Below, piece after piece: positions 23,372 through 36,360 of a DNA stretch of 64,000 bases. The stretch's first letter is position 1; each line of letters begins with the position of its first letter. This stretch comes from Chinchilla lanigera (lineage: Eukaryota; Chordata; Mammalia; Rodentia; Chinchillidae). The stretch spans positions 17,489,591 to 17,553,590 of the forward strand of contig NW_004955433.1 in NCBI RefSeq assembly GCF_000276665.1, written 5' to 3'. Made by a program: the position numbers and the translations under genes. The notes below the pieces were generated by a model. The model ran no database searches and was not told the origin of the DNA. It was given only the letters and a program-made list of their open reading frames with translations.

Positions 23372-23473
23372 TTTGTTTGGTTTTTTGTTTTTTTCCAGTA
23401 CCGGGAATCAAACTCACGACCTCGCACTTGCCAGACAGGTGCTGTGCCGCTGAGCTAAATTCCCAGCCCCCCT
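23372..23473 (-). mobile_element. ID SINE, antisense, with TSD
   Basis: A T-rich tail is followed by 'ccagtaccgggaatcaaac', 'cctcgcacttgccagacagg' and 'gctgagctaaattcccagcc'. The flanking duplication 'tgtcattttcctcttt' is at 23356-23371 and 23474-23489. Confidence 0.9.
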
Positions 23474-23897
23474 TGTCATTTTCCTCTTTAATCCCATTTG
23501 TAAGGGACACTGAAGCCGCTCCTTTTCAATCAGTGAGTACAGATGGACTAAAGAAATGTTAGTTATGAAGAATATTTGATATTTTCATTTCTAGAATGCT
23601 CTCCTCTATGTATTTTTATACATACCTCAGTGACCATATTTCTCTTTTCTCTCTCAACAAAACTCACAAGATGAATATATACTTATATTTATAGATACAC
23701 AACACATATGGTGTGTATATATATGTATATATGTATTATGTGTCTGTTAGAACTACTGAAAGGTTTTATTGTGTTCAAATACCTCAAGTAATTATTGAGT
23801 AGATTCTTCATTTAGAAAGTATCTTTTCTGCCTAATAAGAGCTAGTCTATTTCCATGACCACATAAAAATACCTTATTGGTAAGTTGATTGTTGTTG

Positions 23898-24275
23898 TTT
23901 AGATGTTGAATTCCCTCTACTGGGCATATGTTGAAGACTTGGTCCCCAGTGTGGTGCTATTGGGAGGTGCTATGGATCTTTAGGAGATATGACTATAGGA
24001 GAGTCCTCAGTTCATTCAGTACATGCCTTCGAAGCAGACTGGGAGACCCTTCCTCTTCCCTTTCTTTGTACTATGCAGCTTATAATGTAAGCAGTTTTGC
24101 TCTGCTATACATACCTTCTGTGATGTGCTGTCCAGCCAAAGGCCCAAAATAATGGACTACCTCATCATGGACTGAAATCTCCCAGATTATGAGCTCAGAC
24201 AAACCTTTCCTCTTTATAAAATAATCTCCTCAAATATTTCATTATAGTGGCAGAGAGCTGAGTAATACAGTAACA
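23898..24275 (+). mobile_element. MaLR-type LTR
   Basis: The segment starts near 'tttagatgttgaattccctc' and includes 'gaagacttggtccccagtg', 'ctattgggaggtgctatgga' and 'caaacctttcctctttataa'. It ends near 'tggcagagagctgagtaatacag'. This is the layout of a rodent MST/MaLR-like LTR in sense orientation, including the AATAAA-like/CTTTATAA polyadenylation neighbourhood. It is a solo LTR with no internal region next to it. Confidence 0.7.
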
Positions 24276-26184
24276 TAGATTGGAAAGATCACACACCTTT
24301 ATTCTTAATTATTTGTACATTCAGTTGATTATTTTTAAGTCTTAGTTGTTAGTCATGGAAATTTTTTCTTAAGCAAAGTCCAGAAGTAGCCCCACCAGAC
24401 TGTAACTTTGATCATTATTATAATTTCAAATTTATTATTTTTTCTCCAAACCTGAAGCTCCCTGACTCCTGTAATTCCAAATATTCTTCAGTTCCTCATT
24501 GTGTGTGCTAGTCACTTTTCTTCTTTGCGGTCCTCTGACTGTTTTAACTACTGCTCCAAAATTTCAGGCCAAAGCTCCTCTCTGTTCTCTCTCCCTTGTA
24601 CCAGCTCCTATCTTCTATTCACCTAGTTTTGCTGAAAATATGACCTTTCTCTATGTTGTTTTCGAGATAGTTTCTTTTAAAAGAATTTTTGACTAAGAAA
24701 TTCCTATTCTACTGTGTACTTTAGAAGATCAGCATATTTCAAACTCAGTTAATTATTCATTCCCATATCCTACCTACTCCTCAAGAAGACAAAATACTAC
24801 TCTCAAATTATAGTTATTATTTATAGCAGTGATTGCACATTTGTATAATACAGGAAAATAAATAGCAAGTGCTTGGACTTTTCTAAACCCTTTGTAGATG
24901 TAATTGTATTTAATGAAAGTACAACATCACCCAGCACAGCAAGCCAGTAACCTGGGATTCTTTTATACCAGAGATCATAAATTGTTCACTAATTGTCTGT
25001 GTTCCATATAGAGTTGTGTTTGGTTTAGCTACAATTTTCTTTGCAAAAGTGAATAATCAGAAGATCTTATAAAATATAATGAATGCCATTTTTGATAGGA
25101 AAAATTGATATAACAACACTTAGCAATGATTTCCACATGGATTCTAATGACAAATTCCTGACCCCTTTGCTAGGAGTCCTTTCTCCTTTTTGTTGAAATT
25201 TCTGCCAGTCTTTGTTATTTTATGCCTCCTCTGCTTTAATCATTTTATTTCCTGCCTAGCCGCAGTAAACCTTTAAATTTTTGAAGTCTCCATCAGTCCT
25301 TTTATGTTGTTCATTGCATCTACATGGCCAAAAAGTTCTGGCAATTTTATCTTCTCAATCAAGGATTGTCACCCTTTCTCTTGAAGGATAAGATATGCAT
25401 AGTGTAAGATTTGCAGATGATAAGATCTCTGTGGTATGTTGTCAACCTTCCTGTTGTAACTTCATAGCACCACAAATCATATGTAAATCACCTGGAAACA
25501 CTGTGTCCTTTAAAACTATTTCCAAAAATAGACAGCAAGCTGGGTTTGGTCAACAGGATGGATATGATTTACCGACTTCTATATCAGAAGATCATGTAAC
25601 AAAGTGTTTTGGTCAGAACATTCTATCCACAAAGGGCTTCATGAAAAAATAATATCTCTTGATTAATGAGTCTAAGCAATGAAATATGACTGCACCACAG
25701 ATTTCAATTACCTGGAAAACTCTGCTATTGAGAGCACTTTACTTTTATCTATCTTACTTGCAAACATGCTTGACTACAAAAATCTTTATTTATGGTTAAC
25801 AATTCTTAATATCTGAAAGTATATTCTGAACCACTTTTCAATGAATGTCTTGAATCACCACTTCTGCTTTCCTACTGTAACTGATCTGGCTCAGTTCCTT
25901 AGTACTCCTTTCTATTTTATCCTATTTTACATTTATGGAAAAAAGGTAATACATACACATAAGAAGACTATTGAAAAGTACCAAACATACCTAACAAAAA
26001 GCAGAGCTCTTCTGCCATAGAGCTCCAGCTCCCCGTCAGAAACAGTGTTCATTTTCTTCCTCTGTTCTCTGTATTTACAAACACAATTTCGAGGGTGTGT
26101 GCACAATCTTTTAATCTTTTTCTTTAGGATGTTGCATTGAGTCAAAGTTTTTTTTTTCTCCATTACTGAAGTGATCATGTGATT
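24276..26184. other. Mostly unrecognised interval
   Basis: A possible highly decayed antisense MIR lies at about 24830-24960 ('aagtgcttggacttttctaaaccctttg'). An 85-codon plus-strand frame at 25395-25652 (MHSVRFADDKISVV...) has mixed composition but no recognised domain or splice context. Nothing else could be supported. Confidence 0.4.
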
Positions 26185-26364
26185 TCAGTTTCCATTTACT
26201 GCATTACAGTTATAGATTTGCATAGGTTGGACCATCCTTGTATCCCTGGGATGAAACCTACTTCATCACAGTGTATGATTTTTTAATGATGTTTTGCATT
26301 CAGTTTACCAGTATCTTGTTGAGGACTTTTAGGCTCATTAAAGAGATTGTCCCTGCAGTTTTCT

Positions 26365-26470
26365 TTTCTTTTTTTGGGAGGGGGGTGGGAAGTCACCAAG
26401 AAGTGAATTCAGAACCTTGCACTTTCCAGGCAAGCACTGTGCTGTTGACCTATATCTTTGATATCCCTGG
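26365..26470 (-). mobile_element. ID-like SINE fragment, antisense, inside L1
   Basis: The segment 'gtgaattcagaaccttgcac', 'ttccaggcaagcactgtgc' and 'gacctatatctttgatatccc' is a diverged antisense ID copy. It splits L1 sequence that resumes near 26591. Confidence 0.7.
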
Positions 26471-26590
26471 TCCTTCTCTCTCGCTCTTTCTCTATGTGTG
26501 TGTCTCTCTTTCTCTCTCTCCCTCTGTCTCTGTGTCTCTGTCTCTGTCTCTGTCTCTGTCTCTGTCTCTCTTCTGTCTCCCTCTCTTTTT
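26471..26590. repeat. (TCTCTG)n / pyrimidine microsatellite
   Basis: TCTCTG/TCTGTC hexamers run beside the ID fragment. The 145-codon plus frame and the 98-codon minus frame that cross it are Ser/Leu/Val or Glu/Thr/Arg repeats caused by this tract, not genes. Confidence 0.88.
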
Positions 26591-27003
26591 GAATCTTTGT
26601 CTGGTTTTGGAATCACAGCAATGCAGACTTCCAAGAATGAGTTTGGCAGTACTCCTTCCCTTTCAATTTCATTAAAGAATGGAGGGATATTGGAGTTGCA
26701 TTTCCCCCTGTTGTTCTTATAGAATCGAGTTGTAAACCCACTGACTTCTGAGAATTTTTTTAGTTGTTAGTTTCTTAATCACTTTATTACTGCTCTAATT
26801 TCACTGTATGCTATTGAACTGTTCAGTTTTTAATATCTCCTTGATGCAATTATGGTAATTCATGTGCATCTAGAAATTTATCTATTTCCTCTAGATTCTG
26901 TAATTTTTTGGAGTGCATGTTTTCAATATAGTTACACATAATCTGGATTTCAGTGGTATCTGTTGTGATTTCATCATTTGTGTTTCTAATTGCATTGATA
27001 TGG

Positions 27004-27171
27004 GGTTTTTTGTTTATTTGTTTGTTTGTTTTTGTCTTTTTGAGACAGGGTCTCACTATGTAGTTCAGGCGGGCCTTGCTCTTACTTTGTACCCCACACT
27101 GGCCTCAGGAGGATAGTCCTACCTCAGCCTCCCCAGTGCTGGAATTACAGGCATGTGCCACCACACCTGGC
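27004..27171 (-). mobile_element. B1 SINE, antisense, with TSD
   Basis: A TTTG tail leads into 'gagacagggtctcactatgt', 'agttcaggcgggccttgctc' and 'ccccagtgctggaattacag', then 'catgtgccaccacacctggc'. The target-site duplication 'ttgatatgg' is at 26995-27003 and 27172-27180. The copy carries the internal ~29-bp duplication of mature B1. Confidence 0.92.
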
Positions 27172-27662
27172 TTGATATGGTCTCTACTTTCCTTCTTTGG
27201 ATAAATTTGGCTAAGGATTTCTCTATTTTGTGTTGTGTTTTTGTTTTTTTTTTATTGTAATAGCCAGGTTTTCAATTCAAGAATTCTTTGAATTGCTATT
27301 TTAGTTTGTGTTTCATTAATTTCTGCTCAGATATTTATAATTTCCTTCCTTGCTCCAGTTTTGAATTTGGACTGTTTTTGTTTTTATTGTATCTTGAGAT
27401 GACTCATTAGGTAATATTTGGGCTTGTTCTTTTTATTTGATATAGCATTCACAGTTATACTCTTTCCTCTTAGGACTATTTTTACTCTCTCCCATAAGTT
27501 CTATTACATTGTTACTGGCATTATTGTTTGACTCTAGAAATTGTTTTATTTCTTCCTTGAGTTTTCCTGTAACCCACTGATTATTCAAAAGTGCATTGTT
27601 TAATCTCCATGTGTTTGCATAGTTTCTGTGGCTTCTTTTACCTTTGATTTCTACAGTAAGTT

Positions 27663-30600
27663 CCTGACCTATAAGTGATTCCCTGACCTATGCTCCAGGG
27701 GAAGGAAGAGAAAAGAATCCAAAGTTGAGTCTTGACACATAGACATAGACAGTGGGGTAGAAGTGGGGATCAAGCAGTCAGCTAAACTGAAGGACTGCAC
27801 TTTCACACCCACCCCCACAAACTGTATGAAACTGTCTTTGGCTTCACACCACATAGGGCAGAACCACCATGTGCTTCCTCACCTGAGATCACCACTGCTT
27901 AATTTCTCAGGACATCTCTGTCTAGCCTACATCCTCTTCATTATTATGCCTCGTGCCCATCTCCCACATAGTGACTATGGCAGAGAGACCCCAGAATCTC
28001 TGGTGTACCCTATCTTACATATGCTCAGAACACTTATATTAGCCTATAATTAGGCAAAATTACAAAAAACCTATCCAAGGCCTATTTGTTTTAATAAAGT
28101 GTCTAATTTCTCCTCTAAGTTATTACATAATGTATCCAAAATAAAAACAAAACGGTTGTAATGATGTACCCACCATTGCTGTGCAATTAAAATCATAAGC
28201 CATAACCATCTCTAATTGTGCTCTACAGCATGTTAGCTATATGCTGATTGGAATTAATATGGTTTTCCATCAAAGTGGTACAATGAAGGCTTTTTATGTT
28301 TTTTGCCTATACTACCCTATTTCATAGCTTAAATAGTGTATAATTCCTTTCAAATATAAGCTGACCTCACTTTATCTATCTGAACACAGAGCTCAAAACT
28401 CTGAGGCTGTCCTGGCACATGTGAGGCCCAGACCCCACACTTGCACACAGAGATCAAAGGATACATGCAAGAGTATCCTTGCTAGAGGGAGCTATGTGGA
28501 TAAGTGAGAGAAAAGACAGGTTGGAAAGATTTGGGGTGGACATGTGTGGGGCCTAAAAGAATGGACTTCTGACGATGCCATGGTCTGAAGTGACAAAAGC
28601 ATTTCTAAGCATGGTTAGAGACACCTGTGTGGAGGATTAGCAGATGATTGTATAATATTTACCAGAATGGCCAATGTCTAACACTTTTAAAAAATTGCAT
28701 ATGTGTGTTAGGAGATATTCTTTTTCAAATCTCAATTTAAGGGAAAATTTCCAACACTATCTGTCTGATGGAAATATTTTTAGATTAAAATTCTCTAGCA
28801 AATAAACATCAGCAAATTCATTAAATGATGGTAAAATGGGGTTAATTAGTTACAGATGCAAGAGAAATATTGAATGGAAGGTTGAGTGCTCTTTCCCTTC
28901 CCAAATCCAATTCTTCACCCTCCCTCCATTTCCTGGTTTGTGATGAAAGATATAAAGCTGTCAGGTTTTATGAATCTTGCCACTAGCCTACAAACTGTTT
29001 CAAATATGATTCAATTTCATGCAGACAGAGACTCAGAGCAACTTGGCAGTTAACAGCTAATGGCTTTTAAGGGTTTAAGTCAGCCCTAAACATTATTCCA
29101 AAGAGTTTTGTGGCTTAATTACCTTAAAACATTAAGTAGTCATAGAGCCCATCAATGCAGATACATTTAGAGACATCAAGTGGGCACTGCTCACAAATAT
29201 CGCCTTTAAGGTATATGATATAGAATCTTACTTTGCTGAAAAAGCACGGAAAAATAGTTTAAGTCTACCTATTTGAGCCTAATGATGTGTGTTATCATTA
29301 AGCTGAGGGAAATGTGAGCTCAGAGTGATTCTCTAAACAAGAGGAAAGAGATTTGCAAAGCAAGAGCTGTAGAGTTTCGATGCTGCTCTGTTCTCCTCCT
29401 TACCATAGTAGCATTAACAAGTGTACCTGGTAGTTGTTCAAATCCCCAGCTCTGGATTCCAACAACTCTGGGTTCAAATCTCATGAGTACAATTTGTAGG
29501 TAAATTAGCAAGATAACAATCTGGAGAGAATAATGGAAATTAATATTCAGCCAAGATTTTTGAAGATTTCATGATGTGTGTAGAGATGTTGATAATAATA
29601 GCTAATATGTGCTAGACATTCTTTTATTCTAAAAGCCTATTCTTGAGGTTTTGGAGGTGAGAGAAAAATTAACTTGAAGGGTCAATATCCAATTTTAAGT
29701 CTGTAAAAATGAGCCTAATATCTCATTTGTGATTTTTCCTTTTTGGACTGTAATTAAAGAAACCAAAGATTGTCTCTTATTTTATGCACTATTTCAGATG
29801 TTTTCTTCTGCAAAACTCATTTCTGTCCTTGGACTCACAATAACTTCATTATTCTTTTCAAGTCAAATCACATCCCAATCTCACCCATTCAAATTGGCTT
29901 GAGATCCGGCACTAACAAAATGTTAATATTTATGAGTAATGCATTTTGGGTACAGAGATAGGAAGAGAAACCTTCAGGGAGGCAGAGATGAGTTATTGGC
30001 CTGCTATAGAATGTGTCACTTGGAAACAGCCACATTGTAGAGGGATGATTCAAATGCATGATTTCAAGGGGCACTGCAATCTAGTTTACTAATCTCTCAT
30101 TATACTAAGGTGAGTCTTTTGTGAATACTTACTGCTCATTAGCATCTTGATACTGCTGAGGAACCCAGATAATGGGTGCCAGTTTCATTCTCATTATTAA
30201 GCACTTGCAGTGTTTACTTTCCTCTTCTTAATTTATCATCCAAAAATTAAAAGTGCAAAAAGTAGAGCCAGTCACTTGAAGTACATAAACATAGACTTTA
30301 TATGTCAGACTTTATTTATTTATTTATACTTTTAAGATTTCTAAGTATCTTTAGGGAGAAACTCTGTGACCTCCAAGGTCACTTTTCTCTCTTCATGAGG
30401 CAGCTGTCCCGTAAGCTGTCACTGTATCTTTTTTTCTTTCCTTATATTCTGTGTTGTCCCCTGTCCCATGCGAGCTCACACCTCCCCATGACAGAAGTCA
30501 GAGGTGAGGCTGCATTTGAAATTGGCTGGTCAAGTTTCATCTAACCCACATAAAAGTGTTGTTACCCAGGAGCTGGTTAGAGAAAAGGGTAGACTGGTGG

Positions 30601-31210
30601 TATACGGAAGGGAGATGAGAAGGCCAAAGGACAGGCTATCATTACAAAGCCTTGACACCTATTGGTTGAAACTGGTCAAGCCAACCCCCTCAAACTGGCA
30701 CATAACCCTTGAGAGAGGGAAGCCACCATGTTAGGCAGAGGTTTCCATTAGATTATAAAGGAATCATAATAGATATTCACCTATGGGAAAGGGTTACTTA
30801 ACAAAACAAAGAAGGTACGGTATAATGGTCTTTTCTTATTTCCCTCATACCTATTTAGGATGAAAGAAGGTATTCTCTATATCAGTAGCCCCCTAATCTA
30901 TAAAAAATCCTAGGCGTAAACACCCATCTTGGTTTCTAAGACTTTATTTATTGAGTTTGTCCTGTAAGTGGGGAGGAGAGGAGCCTACATTCAAGAAGTA
31001 TAAGATTGACAGGAGGACCAGCGAAGGCAATCACATTAAAGTATGTTGAAAGTTACATTGTACAATATAAATCTAAGGTATAATTACATTAACAGAATAA
31101 TGATTAATTGTGACTCACCGAAGTGTTCATTGGCTTTTAATTGCTCTAATCATAATGATTATAGAAAGCACTAAGATAATTATAAATCCATCAGTATTGT
31201 GGCATAGCTG
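27663..31210. other. Mostly unrecognised interval
   Basis: No gene was recognised. A possible MIR core lies at about 29448-29560 ('ctggattccaacaactctgg', 'gttcaaatctcatgagtac'). The frames of 60-96 codons look random. Confidence 0.45.
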
Positions 31211-31214
31211 ACTA

Positions 31215-31435
31215 CACACACATTTAGATTCAGACAGACCTGAGTTAACCTCCCACTTGCATTCCCATAGCAGTACAATATTGGACCATGTATTTTACCC
31301 TTACACAATGTAAGTAACACGTTCCATTTTCGAAGTTGTTTTCAGGGTGAGAGATAATGTATCTAAAGCAGCCAGCACAGTGTTTGATGCATAGATACTC
31401 AATACTCAGCAGCAGCATTGGCAGCCATAACTGTT
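31215..31435 (+). mobile_element. MIR SINE
   Basis: The order 'agattcagacagacctgagtt' to 'aacctcccacttgc', then 'cagccagcacagtgtttgatg' and 'catagatactcaatac', follows the MIR consensus from core to 3' end. Confidence 0.7.
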
Positions 31436-32329
31436 GTTATTACAGTCATTGCTCCAAGAAATTTCTTCCATAAAAAACTAGAATGAGTTCCTGTAGAAGT
31501 TAAACAGACTCAGTGTACCTTCCAAAGGGGCCTGAGGCAAAAGTGGCAATGAAGCAGAGATAGCAGATAGACATAGGTCTGGTGTCTGTTGATTACATGA
31601 GGTCTGGCAGATGCTGCTGATAAGAAATGAAGACAGACACTTCTTCAAGATCATTTTGGTTATCTGTATTATGGAACACTCAGAAAAGATATTTCCATGC
31701 AGAGGCACTTTGTTTCCTGGAAGCACATCATTAAGCTTACTTAATGCAGTGCCTGTATGAGACACTGGCTTCTACCAGAAGAAAAATAGAAATCAAGTTT
31801 CCCTGTTGGCTTTAAAAAGTACAAAGCCATGAAGCATTTCCTCATGTCCCTGCCTTAGGTTCATCACTGAAGTGGCTGTAAGGTTTTAGGTAAACCATGG
31901 GACTGCTATAGTATCAATTCTCTCATTACTAAAATAGTACCAATAATAAAATCAAATGTGTGGGGTCACTGGGAGCCATTTTGAGTTCTTCACATCAGTG
32001 CCTTAACACAGAGCCATAGCAGGTTCAGCATTTTGGCTTATCCTCTTATCTCTGCTAGGAAAATCTCATCCACAAGTAGATGAAACTGTGTCTTTGGTAT
32101 TTTCATATCACAAATCTTGCTTCCATTTTCACTACATACTGTGTCATGTTCACCAAGTAACATCATATACTCTCTCCTCTCCTTAATAACAAGAAATAAT
32201 CCAGGGCCTTTAACCCAGTCCTTACACAATTATGAACAACTATCTGTCTCATTAAACTCATTAATAAGGGGTTAAAAAATTTCATGCAAAACCTAATTGC
32301 ATGTTTTTCATCATCATCACCATTACTGT
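31436..32329. other. Unrecognised interval
   Basis: No gene or repeat family was recognised. Confidence 0.5.
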
Positions 32330-32900
32330 CAAGTGTTTTCTGTATGTCCAGCATTACACTGTAATGCACACATTGTCTCAGATTTAATCCTTAAAACAAC
32401 TTCACAGGATTTTTCAGTCTATGCAGGATGCCATGGAAAGATATCACAAACCAGGTGGAAATTTATTTGTTTGCAGTTCTAGAGCCTAAGACATCCAAAA
32501 AAAAGACACAGGTAGATTAAAATCCTGTGAGAGCCCACTCTGTGACTTACAGATGGTGGTTTTTAGCTGTATTTTCACACGGGGTAAGAGGATACTTAGC
32601 TCTCCACAGCCTCTCCTAAAAGGACACTAATCCTATTCATAAAGGCAGAGATCTCATGCTTAATTATCCTTCAAAAAGACCCTATCTTCTAACACTGTCA
32701 GACTGGGGATTAGGTTTTAGCCTTGAATTTGGAAAGGACAAAAGCATTCAGACTACAGCTCAAAGTAAGAGTTACTATTACCTTTATTTTATAGGTCAGG
32801 AAACTGAGTCTTGTCCTGCTCAATAATATACCCCCAGTTTTATAGCAAATACATAAGGTACTGGAGTTTGAAGCACACTTTCTTATTATGATGTCCATTT
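32330..32900 (-). mobile_element. MIR SINE, antisense, split by an LTR
   Basis: The left part 'attgtctcagatttaatcc' and 'aaaacaacttcacagg' and the right part 'tattacctttattttatag' and 'gtcaggaaactgagtcttg' (from about 32768) are consecutive pieces of antisense MIR. The MLT1 LTR between them (32425-32760) inserted later. Confidence 0.7.
32425..32760 (-). mobile_element. MLT1-type LTR, antisense, inside a MIR
   Basis: The segment 'aaaccaggtggaaatttattt', 'gcagttctagagcctaagac', 'cacactgtca'-like spacing and 'ggacaaaagcattcagactac' matches a reversed MLT1 LTR. It is ancient and non-coding. Confidence 0.7.
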
Positions 32901-33874
32901 GCAATACTTTACATTGCTACTCTTATTTAACATGTGATGAATCATTAGAACTTTTATGATAGTATTTTTATGTCACATCACTTGTAAATTAATTTGCCAT
33001 AATTCTAGGGTGACAATGATGAGTTTATTTTTCATTTTTTTCCTCATAAACTGTTTTCTAATAATAATAGAGAAAAGTCTCCATTCTTATTAGAACCAGC
33101 AGTGTAGCAAATATAAACACTTCTCAGAAGTGCCTGTAGGTAATGTGTTCCTGAGTTGTTTTAATTTATAGCAGGACTGAAAGAATATTATGCACATCAG
33201 TCTTATAAATAATGTGACATAAATAACAGCTGCATTTAGTGCCAAAACAATTATTTTCTTCCCAAGTAATCATTCATTTTTTAGTGGGGAATGGAAATTT
33301 GCATACAGCATTGTGTCTTTATATAATTAGGGTGAGTCTCCTTTACTCTCCTGCCTTGATGTTTAATACCGGAAAATAATTAGGTTTTCTTTGAGAATTG
33401 TCAAGATCTAATACCACTTTTCAAAAATTTTTTTGCCTGGGGTATAAAGAGCAAGATCATGTTAACAGCAATAGTGGTATTTGTAGTCTTTCCTCTCTCC
33501 TGGGAGGGTTTATTCTAGGACCCTTGTGTATATCAAAATGTATAGATGCTCAAGTATTTTATATAACACTGCATAGTATTTGCATACTACATAGTCATAT
33601 GTCCCATATACTTTAAAATGTATCCAAATTACTTACAAAATCTAATACAATATAAATGTTATGTAATTAGTTGTTACATTGCATTGTTTAATGTAAAAAG
33701 GAGGTATGTATATGTTCAGTACAGATATAATTTTTGTTTTTCAAATATTTTTGCTCTATGATCCATTGAACCCAAGGATTCATGGAGAGCTAGATATACC
33801 TGTTTTACAATTAGCATTATATGGTTGCTATAAAGAGGTATATAATGGATCTTAAGCTGCTGGTTCTGTGCCTG

Positions 33875-34330
33875 GCTCATTCATGTATTGATTCATTCTA
33901 ATATCAGTTGTGGAAATCTGGACCCAGTGCTATATCCTGGATTCACTACAATGAATACAAGAGAAATCAACAGACCTGAACACAGGGTTCACGAAAGCTT
34001 TTGTCTTGGGGAATATGCAGACAATAAGAAAGAGGAAAAAGTATGAATTTCAATATATCTTATAAAAAATAGAGACCTATGAAACAGAATACCTTCTTGA
34101 TCAAGGACTATGGAGACTTGACTTCTAAGCAGGTATCTAAAATAGCAGTATTCCCAGACAGTCAGGGCAAAGGTTTGCTCCAGGAAGAGGGAAGAGAAAT
34201 GTGTGATGCTTTAGATCTGGAAAAAACTTGATGTTTTTGAGGAACTAAAAGAAAGCCAGCGCAGATTGGACATAGTAAGCAAGCATAAGTTATAGGTCCT
34301 GGTGAGGTCATAGAAGTCGATGAAAAACAA
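33875..34330 (-). mobile_element. L2 fragment, antisense
   Basis: Decayed antisense L2 landmarks appear in order: 'acccagtgctatatcctgga' (about 33925), 'gggaatatgcagacaataag' (about 34010) and 'tttgctccaggaagagggaa' (about 34175). Confidence 0.5.
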
Positions 34331-34504
34331 GGTTTTGCAAAGATAAAGTACTTTGCTCTGGACCACCTAGCTATTTATAATGAAGATCTGAGTCCTAGTT
34401 ACTGTAGCTGCAAATCCCCACTTAAAGATATTAGAATCAAACTCATCAAGAAAATAGTGATGGTATTAACAGTCGTAATAAAATAGCCATTCTGATTTGG
34501 TGTT

Positions 34505-34690
34505 TTAATGAGTCAAGCACACTTTTAATCACTTTTTATACACTAAAGAACTTAGTCATCATAGGTAACCTGTGAGATATTTTAATTTTTCTTAAAGCAG
34601 GTTTATCTGCAGCATGTAAATATATGGGATTGAAACTACTTGTCCTTATCACACAGGTAGTGAACGATGGTTTGAATTTGAATCAAGGGT
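34505..34690 (-). mobile_element. MIR fragment, antisense
   Basis: The segment 'ttagtcatcataggtaacc', 'tgtccttatcacacaggtag' and 'ggtttgaatttgaatcaag' follows antisense MIR. It is strongly diverged. Confidence 0.55.
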
Positions 34691-36169
34691 TATATGACAC
34701 TCTAGAATTTGAACATTTATTCTTACACTTGATAACAGGTTAAACCTTTTGTATGACATGAAGCAATTTAAAATTTACCACAAACTTGTCGAGTAATAAA
34801 ATTTCTTTTTATTAAATTGTTTGAAAGGAAGTTGTCAACATGATACATGACCACCCTTAAAAACTTTAGTGTATAATATCTACAACCAAATCTTTCTCTT
34901 AGTTTCCAAAATGAAACCATCAAAATTAGAAACTGACCTTTTTTTCCAAAACCAAAACCATTTTTATTCTATGGTAAAATGGTCCAGTTCAGGATCTTAC
35001 ATCACATTTAGCTGTCACGTATATTTAGTACCTTTCAATCTGCAGAATTGCCCACTCTTTTCTTGACTTTCCAGACTGTACCTCTTAAACATCATAGGTC
35101 AGTTATGTAATAAAATCTCCCTCAATTTCAGTTTATGTAATATTTTCTCATAATTGGGTCTATGTTATTGAAATATTTAAGGGTAGAAACATGGCAGAAA
35201 TGGTGCTGTGTTCTCGTCATTGTCCCTTCACAAGTATTAAGTAAGTGGCAATTCAGCCCAATTTTAAACAAAATTACACTGATTGGATTGTTTCATTAAA
35301 ATGAGGTTTGTGTGGCTTCTTTTAAAACAGTGTTTGACTTCTGCTGCCATCCACTACACGGTTACATATGTACTCTCCTGCATATATTTGAACTCTGACT
35401 TCCTCTGCCTGGCCACCAGTGCCATTTTATCTCCCACCCCAGTGCTCAGACCTCAGTGTCCTCCACAGTGGTGCCTGTCCCACCTTATTCATGCTCTCAC
35501 CCTCTTACACGGATGTTTACCTTACTAAATCCCATGTATTAATTGTTGGAAAGAATGTAAAGATAAAGTAAATAAGAAAGGGAAGGATGGGATGGTAGAG
35601 AAAAGAAGAAAGGAGAGAATGCCAAAGGATAACATTAATAATAATAATAATAACTTTAAAAGATATAGCTAAAGTACAAGGAAAACAATTGTTTTCTTTT
35701 GAGTAAAATGTTCAGAGTGTTATTAGCTGAAATAATGTTGAACATATTATTTTTCCTCATTTGTCTCTACTAAAAAACAAGAAGAAAAAACATTGCTCAA
35801 CCAAACTGACATTTTCAACGAAATACAATCAGGGTATTCCTGGAGTACAGTTGAAGCATAGTTATTATTAGCAAAAGGGCTAAGCTTGTGCACAAATGTA
35901 TGACGGCTTTTATGGTAGTGAGAACCCAAAGTCTGCCTCTTCTTATCTGCTGTTCACTTGTCTAATCACTGTTCTCTGGAACTTGGGTATTTTTCTAGTG
36001 GGAAGAGGCTATCACTGTCCATTTTTATCTTAGTCACTTTATCTCTATTCCAATCTATATAAATGTGACATCGGAGAACACAGTTCTGTTCTCCCTCACT
36101 TTTATACCATGATGACTTTAGCATAGAACCTGAAGACCACTCTGCAGGAAGGAAACACAATGTTATAGT
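34691..36169. other. Mostly unrecognised; (AAT)n at 35635-35652
   Basis: No gene was recognised. A short (AAT)n microsatellite is the only clear feature. Confidence 0.5.
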
Positions 36170-36360
36170 TAGAAAAAGTTGGTTTAAGGTCAAATTCAGA
36201 ATCTACAACTTATCATTTGAATTTTGCCTCTGACTTCACTTACTTCTGATTTGTTGTCTTTATCTGCAAAATGAGTGTAATGTCATGATGGAACTATTCT
36301 TATAAGGACTAAATGAAATGTCTAAGGAAAATTGCTTAGAACAGTCATGAACTGAGAAAA
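36170..36360 (+). mobile_element. MIR SINE
   Basis: The segment 'gaattttgcctctgacttcac', 'tttatctgcaaaatgagtgt' and 'ttgcttagaacagtcatg' reads in MIR order (TCTGTAAAATGGG-like core, then GCTTAGAACAGTGCCTGG-like end). Confidence 0.7.

Larger units (their letters stand above)
26185..27662 (-). mobile_element. L1 ORF2 fragment, antisense, with nested insertions
   Basis: The sequence 'tttgcataggttggaccatcc' followed by 'ttgtatccctgggatgaaac' is antisense L1 reverse-transcriptase sequence. It continues through 'ttaagtttttaat'-type spacers, 'tctatttcctctagattctg' and 'cattattgtttgactctagaa' to about 27660. It is interrupted by an ID fragment plus (TCTCTG)n block (26365-26590) and by a B1 (27004-27171). 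Stops and frameshifts are frequent, so it is inactive. Confidence 0.8.

Noticed and set aside
26238..26675. 145-codon plus-strand frame, the longest in a plain region
   Set aside because: It runs through antisense L1, an ID fragment and a (TCTCTG)n tract. The Ser/Leu/Val repeats are translated microsatellite.
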